Positions 34,835 to 45,223 of a stretch of 64,000 nt of DNA are shown one piece after another. This DNA is from an uncultured Carboxylicivirga sp. GTDB taxonomy: Bacteria > Bacteroidota > Bacteroidia > Bacteroidales > Marinilabiliaceae. The notes below the pieces were generated by a model that was given only the letters and a program-made list of their open reading frames with translations, had not been told where the DNA came from and ran no database searches. The DNA is taken from contig NZ_OY764327.1 in NCBI RefSeq assembly GCF_963668385.1, positions 2,976,001 to 3,040,000 of the forward strand, given 5' to 3'. Made by a program: the position numbers and the translations under genes. Every line of letters starts with the position of its first letter. The stretch's first letter is position 1.

Positions 34835-36133
34835 TTATTCAAATTTACGTTTCATGAACCAGTACTCGTGAAGAGTAAGGTTTAAAGTTACTCTAGAATA
34901 GTTTTCTTTAACTAGATTATAATCTGTTGTTCCTCTTTGACCCCATTCATATGCAATATTGAAAGAGGTTTTACTTCTTTTTAATGGTAAACCTACACCA
35001 AAACTTATGCCAAAGTCGGTTAATTGGTGATCGTTTAAAATTAAATAGTCTTTTTTATAAAATGTACCCATTCTGTATCGGATACGTGCTAAGTATGAAT
35101 TGGCGCTGCGTTCATTAGGAATATACTCACCTCCAAAAGCCCATTTTTGCAAATCGGTAGTTTCAGTAAGATCGTCAGGAAATTTAGCGTCACCCCATTT
35201 TTCTAACGTATATTCTGCAGAAAGTGTTAATGTTTCGCGGATATTATAAGAAATACCAATACCCATAATTTCAGGCATTTCAAAAGCATTGTGATTTAGC
35301 GAATTTTGTTCATAATGAAGTGTGTCGGTTGGAATAACCATTGAACCATCCGATTCTAATGTGGTACCCTGAGCAACCAGTTTGGTTACTTTAGCATTAA
35401 TTCCAACTTTAGGACGATATGTTGCTCCTAATATTACATTGTGCTTTTCGTTAATGTTTATTAGGTACTGTACACCAAAATCTAAATAAATATCATTAAT
35501 ACGTAATACCTCTTGTGACCCAAGATATGAAGCGTATGGGTCGTTTTGAAAACGGCTTACGTTTGAGTTTCGTGTTTTACCAAACAAATAAGTCGCATGT
35601 GCACCTAACGATAGGTTTTTAATGGGGCTAAGTGCTAAACCTACATATGTTCGTGTAGTATTACCACTTCCAACAGAAGATGAAATAGAATGATTTCCTG
35701 TGTTTTCAGAATTAGTATTTTCATCATAAAAATCATAGCCAACAGCGGATGCTGGCTGCAATCCAATTGACATAAATCCCCATTTTGCTATAGGAAATCC
35801 AACCGCAAAATAATCAAAATGCATATCAGAAAAACGGGATGTTAAGTCGTTAGTTGTCAGTTTTTGATTGTAATTCATTAATCCACCCTCGAAATAAAAC
35901 GACATTGAATCTAGCCCCATGTAAGAAGCCGGGTTCATATTGTTAAGGTTGAATGAGTTTTGAAGAGCAATACCGGTTCGCCCCATTGCAGCATTTCGGC
36001 CGAAACCTCCATCTTGCAATTCACCAATGCCATACCTTGAATAAGGTGAATAGGTACGTTTTTGAGCACTGGCCGAAAACGTTAGTAAAGCAATAAAAAT
36101 AAGGGCTAAGCCACTCTTATATGTTTTGTACAT
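34835..36133 (-). CDS. Outer-membrane beta-barrel protein, lineage-conserved
   Basis: The 432-residue protein has a signal peptide (about 1-23, ending SASAQK) and a series of aromatic amphipathic strands ending in KRKFE. Segments such as YGIGELQDGGFGRNAAMG and NNMNPASYMGLD near the N-terminus recall FadL/PorV-like Bacteroidota barrels. Its start overlaps the coaX end by 17 bp, so the two are co-transcribed. Its role (transport or assembly) cannot be told from sequence. Confidence 0.8.
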   Translation of the reverse strand: MYKTYKSGLALIFIALLTFSASAQKRTYSPYSRYGIGELQDGGFGRNAAMGRTGIALQNSFNLNNMNPASYMGLDSMSFYFEGGLMNYNQKLTTNDLTSRFSDMHFDYFAVGFPIAKWGFMSIGLQPASAVGYDFYDENTNSENTGNHSISSSVGSGNTTRTYVGLALSPIKNLSLGAHATYLFGKTRNSNVSRFQNDPYASYLGSQEVLRINDIYLDFGVQYLININEKHNVILGATYRPKVGINAKVTKLVAQGTTLESDGSMVIPTDTLHYEQNSLNHNAFEMPEIMGIGISYNIRETLTLSAEYTLEKWGDAKFPDDLTETTDLQKWAFGGEYIPNERSANSYLARIRYRMGTFYKKDYLILNDHQLTDFGISFGVGLPLKRSKTSFNIAYEWGQRGTTDYNLVKENYSRVTLNLTLHEYWFMKRKFE

Positions 36134-36851
36134 TGTAATCTAGAATTCTATTAAGTCCAATAAGTACCAAGTTAGGAGCTACAAAGATGGGATTTTTTAA
36201 TTTCCTTGCAAAAAATTCTGCATCACCACCGGTAATTATAGGGGTAAGATCTTGGTAACTACCTTTAAAATGTTCTATAAGTCCATCAATTTCTAAACAA
36301 ATACTGTTTTGAACACCTGCTTCAATAGCAGATTGAGTTGAATTGCCCAGAAATGGAGCTGAATTATTTTTTTCAACAAGAGGTAAACGACTTGTGAAAT
36401 TATTTAAGGCCTTGAATCGCATTTGTAAACCTGGTGATATATTTCCTCCCAAAAACTCGTTGAATTTATTTATCAATTCGTAAGTTAAAGCGGTTCCTGC
36501 ATCAAAAACAAGCAGATCTCTGTTTGGATACAATTCAATAGCACCTGCTATAGCAGCAAGTCTATCTTTGCCCATTGAATCTTTTGTTCGATAATTCCAA
36601 CTAAAAGGAAGGTTAGTGGAGTGAGATAATTCAATAAAAGAGTTTACTTCATTTTTTAAATTATTAGCAAGTTCAATATTTCGCTCTTCAACCACTGATG
36701 ATAAGATGACGTTTGAAATTGGATACTTTCTAAGCAGTTTTGCTATTTCACTTTTGTCAAGAAAATTGATTGAATCAGAAGCTATGAACTTCCGCTGGTC
36801 AAAAATACCGTATTTTAGATGGGTATTTCCTCTGTCAATAACTAAATTCAC
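36117..36851 (-). CDS. coaX: Type III pantothenate kinase CoaX
   Basis: This 244-residue ASKHA-fold kinase phosphorylates pantothenate in the first step of coenzyme A synthesis. Motifs: phosphate-1 DRGNTHLKYGIFD (residues 6-18), VFDAGTALTYEL, GGNISPGLQMR, and a C-terminal TGGDAEFF. Canonical CoaX has DxGNT; here DRGNT is normal. Length is typical. It is the first gene of the leftward envelope group and is divergent from the response regulator. Confidence 0.94.
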   Translation of the reverse strand: MNLVIDRGNTHLKYGIFDQRKFIASDSINFLDKSEIAKLLRKYPISNVILSSVVEERNIELANNLKNEVNSFIELSHSTNLPFSWNYRTKDSMGKDRLAAIAGAIELYPNRDLLVFDAGTALTYELINKFNEFLGGNISPGLQMRFKALNNFTSRLPLVEKNNSAPFLGNSTQSAIEAGVQNSICLEIDGLIEHFKGSYQDLTPIITGGDAEFFARKLKNPIFVAPNLVLIGLNRILDYNVQNI

Positions 36852-36950
36852 GCTACGTTTTATGTTGATTATTGATTTGGTTGTTTTTTTAATAGGTACA
36901 AAGATAAGATATATTACTGCGAAACCTGTGCTAACTGAGAAAATTTGTTT

Positions 36951-37988
36951 ATGAGAAAAGTTGTTGTAGTAGAGGACGATAAGTTTATTGCGGCTATCTT
37001 TACCATGTTCCTTCGCGAATTAGGTCATGAACTGGTGGGCAGATGTTCAACTGGGGCTGAAGCTCTAGATTTGTGTCATCGTCTTCGACCTGATGTTGTG
37101 TTAATGGATATTCATCTGGACGGTGAATTGGATGGTATTCAAACATCTGAACAGCTTCGACGTGAATTAGATATTCCAGTTATTTATGTATCATCAGATA
37201 CAAGTAGTCAGGTTATTAAGCGCGCAATAGTCTCTAATTCGTATGGATATCTGGTTAAACCCGTAAATAAAAAGGAACTAGGAATAAGCATTGATTTAGC
37301 GTTTTATAAACATCGGGTGGATCAGGAGCAAAGGGAAAGAGAACGTGGTTATCGTCAGTTTATTAGTGATGCTCCCATGCCATTAATGATTTTACAAGAG
37401 GGTAAAATACAGTATCTTAATCATTTAGCACTTGATTTGTTTAAAACACATTATATGGAAGATGTGATCATGCTTCCGTATCTGAACTTCGTAGAACCTG
37501 AGTTTAAAGAGATGGTACAGTCAATACTATCTGAATTTAAAAATAAAGGACAAGGGTTTCAGAATGAACTTTTGGCTATGCAAGATGTGCATGGCCAGGT
37601 TTTTTATGCAAAAATTTCTGGATCTCCAATTGTTTTTAATAAGAAGAAGTCGTTACAAGTTACTATGGTTGAAGCTTCAGATATGGAATATAGTAATAAG
37701 ACATCTTTGGCTTATAAAACGATGATTGATTCTTTTGGACTTCCGTATTTTATAACTAATAGTAAACTCGAAATAAAAGAGCTAAGCTATAGTACTTTAT
37801 TTAATGGTTTGGAGTTAAACGGAGTTAATCTCGACGAAAAGCCCGAATACTTTGAAAAGGTAGATGATGTTACTAGCATGGTATATAAGTTAAAAGCAGA
37901 AGGCCGTCAGGCAACTTTATTTAAAAGCCATATTATTAAGGATGCCTCTGGGGGAATTTATGAAATCTTCTTTTATCCGGGTAAATAG
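36951..37988 (+). CDS. Orphan response regulator with PAS-like output
   Basis: The 345-residue protein starts at ATG 36951 (MRKVVVVEDD). An N-terminal receiver domain (1-120) has the acidic pocket E8-D9-D10, phosphoacceptor D53 (VVLMDIHL), the T/S position in VIYVSSDTSS, and the GYLVKP lysine. A linker with RERERGYRQF leads to a PAS-like region (about 140-250) and a possible second PAS-like part to the end. There is no DNA-binding, GGDEF or kinase domain, and no histidine kinase nearby. The output is probably protein-protein signalling. It converges with mfd with no intergenic gap. Confidence 0.82.
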   Translation: MRKVVVVEDDKFIAAIFTMFLRELGHELVGRCSTGAEALDLCHRLRPDVVLMDIHLDGELDGIQTSEQLRRELDIPVIYVSSDTSSQVIKRAIVSNSYGYLVKPVNKKELGISIDLAFYKHRVDQEQRERERGYRQFISDAPMPLMILQEGKIQYLNHLALDLFKTHYMEDVIMLPYLNFVEPEFKEMVQSILSEFKNKGQGFQNELLAMQDVHGQVFYAKISGSPIVFNKKKSLQVTMVEASDMEYSNKTSLAYKTMIDSFGLPYFITNSKLEIKELSYSTLFNGLELNGVNLDEKPEYFEKVDDVTSMVYKLKAEGRQATLFKSHIIKDASGGIYEIFFYPGK

Positions 37989-40900
37989 CTAAATAGCTTG
38001 ATGCATTTGCTCTATAATTTTTTTAGCGTCTTCTATTGTCTCAATATTTTTCATCATAAGATAAAGTTTTGTTTTACCTTCTTTCATTGTTGCCTTTTGG
38101 GGATTTTGTTGCAGCCACATTAAAATACCACTAAATACTTGCGACTGAAAGAATATCGATTCTTGATTTGATACAAAATATAAATACAAAAGATTATTTT
38201 TCAACATTATCTTTTCAATTCCCAATTTTTGAGCTGTTCGTCTGATTCTAACAATTTCGAATAAGCGTTTACCTGAATCTGGAATAGGGCCAAAGCGGTC
38301 GATTAGGTTATTTTCGAAAGTAGCTAAATCCTCTTCGTTATCGATGTTATCTAGATCGCGATAAAGCTGCATACGTTCTGCAATGTTTTCAATATACGAT
38401 TCGGGCAGGCGAAGTTCGCTATCGGTTTCAACAATGCAATCTTTAACAAACTCAGCATTCTCGATGTTCTTTTCTTGCTCTTCTTTATACAGATCCTGAT
38501 ATTCTGTTTCTTTTAATTCGAGTAAGGCTTCGTTAAGTATTCGTTGATAGGTTTCGTAACCAATATCAGAAATGAAGCCGCTTTGTTCGCCCCCTAATAA
38601 ATCACCAGCTCCACGAATATCCAAATCTTGCATGGCAATATTAAAGCCACTGCCTAAATCAGAAAATTCTTCAATGATTTTTAGGCGTCTTCGGGCTTCC
38701 TGGGTAAGAGTAGATAAGGGTTGAGCCAATAAATAGCAGAAAGCTTTTTTGTTCGACCGACCAACACGTCCTCTTAATTGATGTAATTCGCTTAAGCCAA
38801 AGTTGTGAGCATTGTTAATAATAATGGTATTGGCATTAGGTATGTCAAGTCCCGATTCAATGATAGTTGTGGCAATTAATACATCATATTCACCGGAAAT
38901 AAAATCAAGCATAATTTTTTCCAAAGTAGGCCCATCCATTTGGCCGTGAGCAACCACTGTTTTTGTATCAGGTAGAATGCGGTTAACCATCTCCTGTACT
39001 TCTAATATATTTTGAACTCTGTTGTGAATAAAGAAAACTTGTCCACCACGTTCTACTTCATAAGAGATGGCTTCTTTGATAATTTCTTCATTCAAAACAT
39101 GTAACTCTGTAATGATGGGGTGACGGTTCGGAGGAGCTGTATTAAGTATAGATAAATCTCGAGCACCCATTAACGAGAATTGCAATGTACGAGGTATTGG
39201 CGTTGCTGTAAGCGTAAGCGTATCAACATTCACTTTAAGCTGTTTTAATTTCTCTTTAACAGATACACCAAAACGCTGTTCTTCATCTATAATTAATAAA
39301 CCTAAATCTTTAAATTCAACATCTTTACCAATTAAACGGTGAGTTCCAATTAATATGTCGAGTTTACCTTCTTTAAGCTTTTTAATGGCTTCGCGTATAT
39401 CTTTGGGTTTACGTAAACGACTGATGTAATCAATTGAAACCGGAAAATCTTTTAATCGATCTTTAAATGTTTGAAAATGCTGTAGTGCTAAAATCGTAGT
39501 GGGTACCAAAACAGCTACTTGTTTATTATCGGTTACTGCTTTGAAAGCTGCTCTAATAGCTAATTCAGTTTTTCCAAATCCAACGTCGCCACAAACCAAG
39601 CGGTCCATGGGAGTTGATGACTCCATATCTTCTTTTATCGATACGGTTGATTTGTATTGATCGGGAGTATCTTCGTAGATAAATGAAGCTTCTAATTCGG
39701 TTTGTAAATAGGTATCAGGAGCAAAAGCAAAACCCGGATTGGCTTTTCGTTTGGCATAGAGCGCAATTAGTTCACGAGCTATGTCTTTAACCTTTTTCTT
39801 GGTCTTGTCTTTTAGTTTTTGCCAGGCCGGAGTTCCTAATTTGTTGATTTTGGGTGGGGTTCCATCTTTGCCTTTGAATTTACTAATGCGGTGTAATGAG
39901 TGAATATTCACCAATAACACATCGTTGTCGCGATAAATAAGGCGGATTGCTTCCTGTGGTTTGCCATTGACTTGAGTGGTTACCAAACCTCCAAAACGTC
40001 CAACACCATGATCGATATGAACAACATAATCACCCGGATTAAGACGGTTGATTTCTTTTAATGAAATAGCCTGTTGCGCTGCTTTTGCTTTTTCGGTACG
40101 AAGCGAAAATTTATGGTAGCGTTCAAAGATCTGATGATCGGTATAAAATGCTAAAAAGTTATCATTGTCGATAAAACCTTCGTGCAGACTATGGTTAATT
40201 TCGTTGTATTTGACTTGAATACCCCTGTCGTTAAAAATAGCTTTAAGGCGTTCGAACTGTTTGGGATTTTCGGAGAGTATATGATTTTCAAATTTTTTTT
40301 GACTTTTTTCCTGTAAATCATTTTCGAGAAGGTCGAAGTTTTTATGAAAAACAGGTTGTGGCGACATGTCAAAATTGACAATGGCTTTACTGTTTAACGT
40401 GTTTTTGCTGCCAAAAACTAACACTGTTTTATTGTTAAAGCCTTCCTGAAAATCAGAATAACTACAAATTTGGTTGCTTTGCAGGTATTGATTAAGATCC
40501 TCTTCCTCATCGTCAATATCAACAGCTGGCATTTCCTGGATTTTCACTTCAATCTCGTTCATTCTGTCCTGAATAAACTGTGGATCATTCATCCAGATTC
40601 GCGTGCTTGCGGGTAAGTAATCGGAGAGCGTGCTAAGTAATTGTTTATCTTGGTTTTCTGTGAGATTTGGTACGATCACTACGTTGTCAATCATCTCTTT
40701 AGATAATTGATTTTCGAGATTGAATTTACGGATGCTATCCACTTCATCACCAAAGAAATCGATTCGGTAAGGATCTTCATCCGAAAATGAATATACATCA
40801 ATAATACTACCTCTAACAGAATATTGTCCGGGTTCAAATACAAAATCAACTCTTTGGAAATTATACTCAGTTAGTACTTCGGTAATAAACGAAATATCGA

Positions 40901-41354
40901 GTTGATCACCTTTTTTTATTAACAAACGATTGTTGTCAAGCTCATCAGACGAAATGACTTTCTCAATTAAAGCTTCGGGATAAGTCAATACAAATAAATT
41001 GTTTTTATCGGAATGAAGATGACTTAAAGCTTCGGTACGGAGCAGTACATTTTGCGAATCTTTTTGACCATATTCCGGCGATCGTTTAAAAGATGAAGGT
41101 AGAAACGAAACCAGTTTTTGAGAAGTTAACTGAACAATATCGCTATAAGCATAGGCAGCTTCCTCTCTGTCATTCATAATAATTAGGTGAGGACCTTCGT
41201 TTAAAAAGCTTGCCATCAAAACCGATTTGGCACTTCCAGCCAAACCATTAAGGTATATTGATGTATTGTTTTCTTTAATTAAGGCTTTTACCTGGTTGAT
41301 TCGTTCGTCGCTTTCGTAGTGTGATAGTATTTGACTTAGCTCCACTTTCTTCAA
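37989..41354 (-). CDS. mfd: Transcription-repair coupling factor Mfd
   Basis: This 1121-residue SF2 translocase removes stalled RNA polymerase and recruits UvrA. The UvrB-homology N-terminal part spans about 1-330. A CarD-like RNA polymerase interaction domain lies around 440-500 (LNPGDYVVHIDHGVGRFGG). The helicase core has Walker A GDVGFGKTELA, DEEQRFG, TATPIPRT and RGRVGRS. A C-terminal TRCF domain is present. Full length and all motifs are normal. The uvrA gene is also in this window (58495-61353). Confidence 0.97.
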   Translation of the reverse strand: MKKVELSQILSHYESDERINQVKALIKENNTSIYLNGLAGSAKSVLMASFLNEGPHLIIMNDREEAAYAYSDIVQLTSQKLVSFLPSSFKRSPEYGQKDSQNVLLRTEALSHLHSDKNNLFVLTYPEALIEKVISSDELDNNRLLIKKGDQLDISFITEVLTEYNFQRVDFVFEPGQYSVRGSIIDVYSFSDEDPYRIDFFGDEVDSIRKFNLENQLSKEMIDNVVIVPNLTENQDKQLLSTLSDYLPASTRIWMNDPQFIQDRMNEIEVKIQEMPAVDIDDEEEDLNQYLQSNQICSYSDFQEGFNNKTVLVFGSKNTLNSKAIVNFDMSPQPVFHKNFDLLENDLQEKSQKKFENHILSENPKQFERLKAIFNDRGIQVKYNEINHSLHEGFIDNDNFLAFYTDHQIFERYHKFSLRTEKAKAAQQAISLKEINRLNPGDYVVHIDHGVGRFGGLVTTQVNGKPQEAIRLIYRDNDVLLVNIHSLHRISKFKGKDGTPPKINKLGTPAWQKLKDKTKKKVKDIARELIALYAKRKANPGFAFAPDTYLQTELEASFIYEDTPDQYKSTVSIKEDMESSTPMDRLVCGDVGFGKTELAIRAAFKAVTDNKQVAVLVPTTILALQHFQTFKDRLKDFPVSIDYISRLRKPKDIREAIKKLKEGKLDILIGTHRLIGKDVEFKDLGLLIIDEEQRFGVSVKEKLKQLKVNVDTLTLTATPIPRTLQFSLMGARDLSILNTAPPNRHPIITELHVLNEEIIKEAISYEVERGGQVFFIHNRVQNILEVQEMVNRILPDTKTVVAHGQMDGPTLEKIMLDFISGEYDVLIATTIIESGLDIPNANTIIINNAHNFGLSELHQLRGRVGRSNKKAFCYLLAQPLSTLTQEARRRLKIIEEFSDLGSGFNIAMQDLDIRGAGDLLGGEQSGFISDIGYETYQRILNEALLELKETEYQDLYKEEQEKNIENAEFVKDCIVETDSELRLPESYIENIAERMQLYRDLDNIDNEEDLATFENNLIDRFGPIPDSGKRLFEIVRIRRTAQKLGIEKIMLKNNLLYLYFVSNQESIFFQSQVFSGILMWLQQNPQKATMKEGKTKLYLMMKNIETIEDAKKIIEQMHQAI

Positions 41355-41570
41355 ATTTTGTGCAAATGTAATTGAAATAATCCATACAGAAGTAAAGCAA
41401 CTAAATTGTTAAAACGTTGAACTAATAAGTATGCAAAGCTATCTCAGGTATTGATTTATTCTTTAATTAATCATTTTAGGTAGTTCAAAGATTAAGTATA
41501 GTTTTTTTTGTTTAGATAAGAGAATAATAAATCTATTCCTTTAATTTTACTTATCAAATTCAAGTTAAAC

Positions 41571-42830
41571 ATGAAGGTTTTTAAGTTTGGAGGAGCATCT
41601 GTAAAAGATGCTGATGGAGTCAGAAATCTGGCATCGATTGTTAATAACTATAACGATAAAATGGTTGTGGTTATTTCGGCTATGGGTAAAATGACCAATG
41701 CTTTTGAAGAGTTGGTTTATGCCTATTTTAATGAAAATGGCGTTGATCAACATTATCAAAAAATAAAGGAATATCATCTTAGTATTATTACTGATTTATT
41801 TGAGACTGAAGAACAAGGTGTAATAGATGAATGGTTGGAAGCCTTGCAGCTTAAGCTGGATACAGAACCGTCGCTTAATTACGATTTTGAGTATGACCAA
41901 ATAGTTCCGTTTGGAGAGTTAATGAGTACTTATATTGTTAGTTGCTACCTAAACAAAACAGGCTGGAAGAATCAATGGATGGATGTACGAAAAGTTTTGC
42001 GAACTGATGATTTATATCGAAGTGCTGGAGTTAACTGGGAGCTCACCACAGAACTGATGAAAGAGGCTTTTATATTTGATGATGCTAATAGATATATTAC
42101 CCAAGGATTTATTGGATCAACTGAAACAAATCTTACAACTACATTAGGGCGCGAAGGTTCAGACTATACAGGTGCTATTATAGCACATGCTCTAGATGCT
42201 GAGAGTTTATCAATATGGAAAGATGTGCCCGGAGTGTTAAATGCCGATCCGCGTTGGTATCCTAAGGCGAAGATGTTAGATGAATTATCATATTGGGAGG
42301 CAATTGAACTAACCTATTATGGAGCGCAAGTTATTCATCCAAAAACAATCAAGCCATTACAAAATAAACAGATTCCTCTTCTGGTAAAATCATTTATTCA
42401 ACCTCAGAATACAGGAACGGCTATACAGGCAACAGAGCAAAACTTGCAATTACCTCCTATATATGTATTGAAACGAAATCAGACTTTGTTGAGTATTTCT
42501 CCAAAGGATTTTTCTTTTATTCTGGAGGAGAATCTGAGTGAGATTTTTCAGGTTGTTAGTAAAAATAGAATCAAAATAAACCTGATGCAGAGTTCGGCTC
42601 TTAACTTTTCGCTTTGTGTCGATCATCATAAAAATATACAGGCTGTTATAAGTGAGTTAAGCGAGCATTATGGTGTTTTATATAACGAAGATATGGAGTT
42701 GGTTACTGTCCGTCATTATAATCAAGTTGCTATTGATGAAATAACCGCAGATAAGGAAGTGGTCGATTCGCAGGTAAGTAGAAAAACAGCTCGTTATGTG
42801 ATGAAAACGAGCGATTGGCATTTTGAATAA
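41571..42830 (+). CDS. Aspartate kinase
   Basis: The 419-residue monofunctional enzyme phosphorylates L-aspartate, the entry to lysine/DAP, threonine and methionine synthesis. It starts KVFKFGGASVKDADG (the conserved KFGGTS-type motif, here with Ala in place of Thr). It has the GREGSDYTGA segment around 198-207 and a C-terminal ACT-like regulatory part (about 290-390). It is not fused to homoserine dehydrogenase. Supplying DAP fits the DAP-type MurE in this window. A terminator follows the gene. Confidence 0.93.
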   Translation: MKVFKFGGASVKDADGVRNLASIVNNYNDKMVVVISAMGKMTNAFEELVYAYFNENGVDQHYQKIKEYHLSIITDLFETEEQGVIDEWLEALQLKLDTEPSLNYDFEYDQIVPFGELMSTYIVSCYLNKTGWKNQWMDVRKVLRTDDLYRSAGVNWELTTELMKEAFIFDDANRYITQGFIGSTETNLTTTLGREGSDYTGAIIAHALDAESLSIWKDVPGVLNADPRWYPKAKMLDELSYWEAIELTYYGAQVIHPKTIKPLQNKQIPLLVKSFIQPQNTGTAIQATEQNLQLPPIYVLKRNQTLLSISPKDFSFILEENLSEIFQVVSKNRIKINLMQSSALNFSLCVDHHKNIQAVISELSEHYGVLYNEDMELVTVRHYNQVAIDEITADKEVVDSQVSRKTARYVMKTSDWHFE

Positions 42831-42843
42831 AATTGATTAGTTG

Positions 42844-42872
42844 GCCTTCTGCAATGCAGAAGGCTTATTTTA
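42844..42872. terminator. Terminator between convergent genes
   Basis: GCCTTCTGC and GCAGAAGGC (9 bp, perfect, 3 nt loop) are followed by TTATTTTAATT on the plus strand. It serves the aspartate kinase gene, and its T-rich tail reaches the stop of the leftward gene at 42870. Confidence 0.85.
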
Positions 42873-44009
42873 ATTACTCAAATTATACTTTTCGGTTTGG
42901 TAAGGTTTGAGCTCTTTATAAGGAAGGATAGACCATGACTCAGTATCCATTTTCGTAGTAATAGATGGAGATTTACATTTAAGATAAAGTCCTTTTGTTG
43001 TTAAGTACCATTCGGGGAATTGCCACAATTTAACATTGTTGTAGTTCAATTTAGCTCCGTTGTGCTCCATTTCTTTCGGATAGAGATTGTTTAATATTTC
43101 CAGAACCTTTGGGCCAAAATCATTGTAACGATACTGAAACCATTTGTATTCCCCCTGGGTTAAGTTTGGCTGAGGTTTATCTCCAAACCAATATAATTCC
43201 TCAAGCTGAATGGGTGCTGCATTGGCCAATTTTAAGGTTAGATACATTTTCTTAGGTGCTTCTTCAACACCATAACATGATGATTGAGTATTGACACTAT
43301 AACTTATTAAGTGTTGATTTAGAAAATGAACATTGAAGGAAGTTGAGTAATTTCCTTTTTTATCTGTGTTCATGCAACTATACTTCATGTTGATCGCATC
43401 CAACTGTTGAGCTTCGAGCCATGTGTTTATGGAATCAACTTGCTGAATTCCCTTGTTGTTTTTCTTAATTCTAAACCAGGTTATATCACTTTGAGGGTCT
43501 TTTAAATAAGCGATGTAAATATGTTTGCTTATTTTCTCAGTTTTAATCTCTTTAAATTGGATATGTCGTGTTTTGTATGCCAGATAAGGAGTAATTCGGT
43601 ATTTTTTAATGGCACTAATACATGGGTGGTTGAGGTCTTCCACCTCAAGACGTTTAAGTTTAAAATCAGATATATTTCCATTCTTATCTTTCCAGCTACC
43701 TTCCCATTGATCGGTTTTAACTTCTTGCAATGAAACAGAATCAGTGACTACTTTTTGCTTACTTTTTGCATCAAAATAAGATGCGGTTAGAACAAAATGA
43801 CCATTCCGGAGTATGGTGCCTTCCATGCTTTTATCATACATATTCTCCTCGGTAATATACCGCGCCATACATACGTCGCCGTACTCTTCTAATTGAATAA
43901 CTATCTCTTTATTGTGCAAGGTTCCAATTATATAATACGTCTCTTCGCGATGAGCAAATGCATTGATTCCACTTATAATAAATAAAACCAAAAGTAGATA
44001 CGACTTCAT
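42870..44009 (-). CDS. Exported protein of unknown function
   Basis: The ~379-residue protein starts at ATG 44009 (MKSYLLLVLFIISGINAFA), giving a clear signal peptide cleaved near AFAHR. An upstream in-frame ATG at 44030 would only lengthen the leader. The mature protein is beta-rich with repeated Lys/Tyr-aromatic segments (EETYYIIGTLHNKEIVIQL; YLKDPQSDITWFRIKKN). I recognise no family. It is divergent from the HupE-like gene, so the two may share regulation. Confidence 0.75.
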   Translation of the reverse strand: MKSYLLLVLFIISGINAFAHREETYYIIGTLHNKEIVIQLEEYGDVCMARYITEENMYDKSMEGTILRNGHFVLTASYFDAKSKQKVVTDSVSLQEVKTDQWEGSWKDKNGNISDFKLKRLEVEDLNHPCISAIKKYRITPYLAYKTRHIQFKEIKTEKISKHIYIAYLKDPQSDITWFRIKKNNKGIQQVDSINTWLEAQQLDAINMKYSCMNTDKKGNYSTSFNVHFLNQHLISYSVNTQSSCYGVEEAPKKMYLTLKLANAAPIQLEELYWFGDKPQPNLTQGEYKWFQYRYNDFGPKVLEILNNLYPKEMEHNGAKLNYNNVKLWQFPEWYLTTKGLYLKCKSPSITTKMDTESWSILPYKELKPYQTEKYNLSN

Positions 44010-44097
44010 ATTATCAAGGTTTATGGACAATTATCCAGTTTAGATATTTCTAAAAATGTTAATTTGGTGCAACTTATTAAAATTACCCGATATTAGA

Positions 44098-44679
44098 ATG
44101 GATCAATTTCTTTTTTATTTAAGACAAGGTGTCGATCATATAACCGATTTGCAGGGTGTCGATCATTTGGTTTTTATTGTGACGCTTTGTGCTGTTTACC
44201 AGTTAAGCCAATGGCGACAGATTTTAATACTAATAACTGCTTTTACCATTGGTCATACGGTTACTCTGGCGTTGGCAGGCTTAAACATTATACCGGTTAA
44301 TCAACAGTTGGTAGAAACTTTAATACCTATTACTATTTTGCTCACCAGTATTTACAATATTGGCAATAAAACAGCACAAAAAAGAAAAGTGCATCTCAAT
44401 TATTTTTTAGCCTTGGCATTTGGATTGATTCATGGGATGGGATTTTCTAATTTTTTTCGTTCGATGATGATGGGTATTTCTGACGAATCAATTGTGTTTC
44501 CATTATTTTCTTTCAATTTAGGTATAGAACTGGGTCAGGTATTTATAGTGAGTATATTTTTGGTGATTAATTGGCTGCTAACACGAATATTCGCAATTCA
44601 ACATCGAGATTGGAATTTGGTATTATCAGGTGCCGGTGGTGGAATTGCATTGACAATGATTATAAATGCACTTTATTAA
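44098..44679 (+). CDS. HupE/UreJ-like membrane protein
   Basis: The ~193-residue, five- to six-helix membrane protein has His-rich motifs GVDHITDLQGVDHLVF at the N-terminus, FTIGHTVTLAL, and GLIHGMGFSNFF. These match the HupE/UreJ_2 family, implicated in metal (nickel-type) transport. The start ATG 44098 (MDQFLFYL) puts the first GVDH motif near residue 11. The stop overlaps the next start (TAATG), so the DUF6702-like partner is translationally coupled. Metal specificity cannot be told. Confidence 0.88.
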   Translation: MDQFLFYLRQGVDHITDLQGVDHLVFIVTLCAVYQLSQWRQILILITAFTIGHTVTLALAGLNIIPVNQQLVETLIPITILLTSIYNIGNKTAQKRKVHLNYFLALAFGLIHGMGFSNFFRSMMMGISDESIVFPLFSFNLGIELGQVFIVSIFLVINWLLTRIFAIQHRDWNLVLSGAGGGIALTMIINALY

Positions 44680-45200
44680 TGTTGAAAGGTATCAATTATA
44701 AAAAGCAGGTTGCTCTTTTAATCGTTTTTGTGTTGCCAATAGTTGGTTATGGTCATCCCATAAAAATTACTACAGGACGTTTGGATATAGATTCGAAAGA
44801 GAAAAAATGTAGGTTAGCTTTAAATTTTTTCGCTGATGATTTTGAATCTGTCTTGATAAAAGTATATCCTCAGCAAGAGTTTGATTACAAACAGCCATCT
44901 GTAGAAATGAAGCAATCAATAGAACATTATGTTTTGAATGCTTTTTATTTAATGATCAATAAGAAGAATGTAGAATTTAGTTTGGATTTCATTACTATCA
45001 TTGAAGATAATGTTTGTCAGGTTAATTTTATTGCAGACTTAAAAAGTATGGATGATTTTGAAAAAATAACCATAAAAAATATTCTTTTATTTGAAGCGTA
45101 TAGTAAGCAATCAAATATTATACATCTTTTTATTGATAAAAAAAGAGTAGGTATTATGCAATTTTACCCAGCTATACCAGTTAGGTCGTTGAGTTTATAA
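44679..45200 (+). CDS. DUF6702-like exported protein, partner of HupE-like gene
   Basis: This 173-residue protein starts at ATG 44679, overlapping the preceding stop. It has a signal peptide (about 1-22, ending VVGYG/HPIK). The mature start HPIKITTGRLDIDSKEKKCRLALNFFADDF follows the DUF6702 pattern of His-Pro, then a strand, then ADDFE (described in order; each piece is short). DUF6702 genes often sit beside HupE/UreJ genes in Bacteroidota, to my knowledge. It is likely a periplasmic accessory of the transporter. Confidence 0.8.
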   Translation: MLKGINYKKQVALLIVFVLPIVGYGHPIKITTGRLDIDSKEKKCRLALNFFADDFESVLIKVYPQQEFDYKQPSVEMKQSIEHYVLNAFYLMINKKNVEFSLDFITIIEDNVCQVNFIADLKSMDDFEKITIKNILLFEAYSKQSNIIHLFIDKKRVGIMQFYPAIPVRSLSL

Positions 45201-45223
45201 TGAATTATGGTATCAGTAAATAT

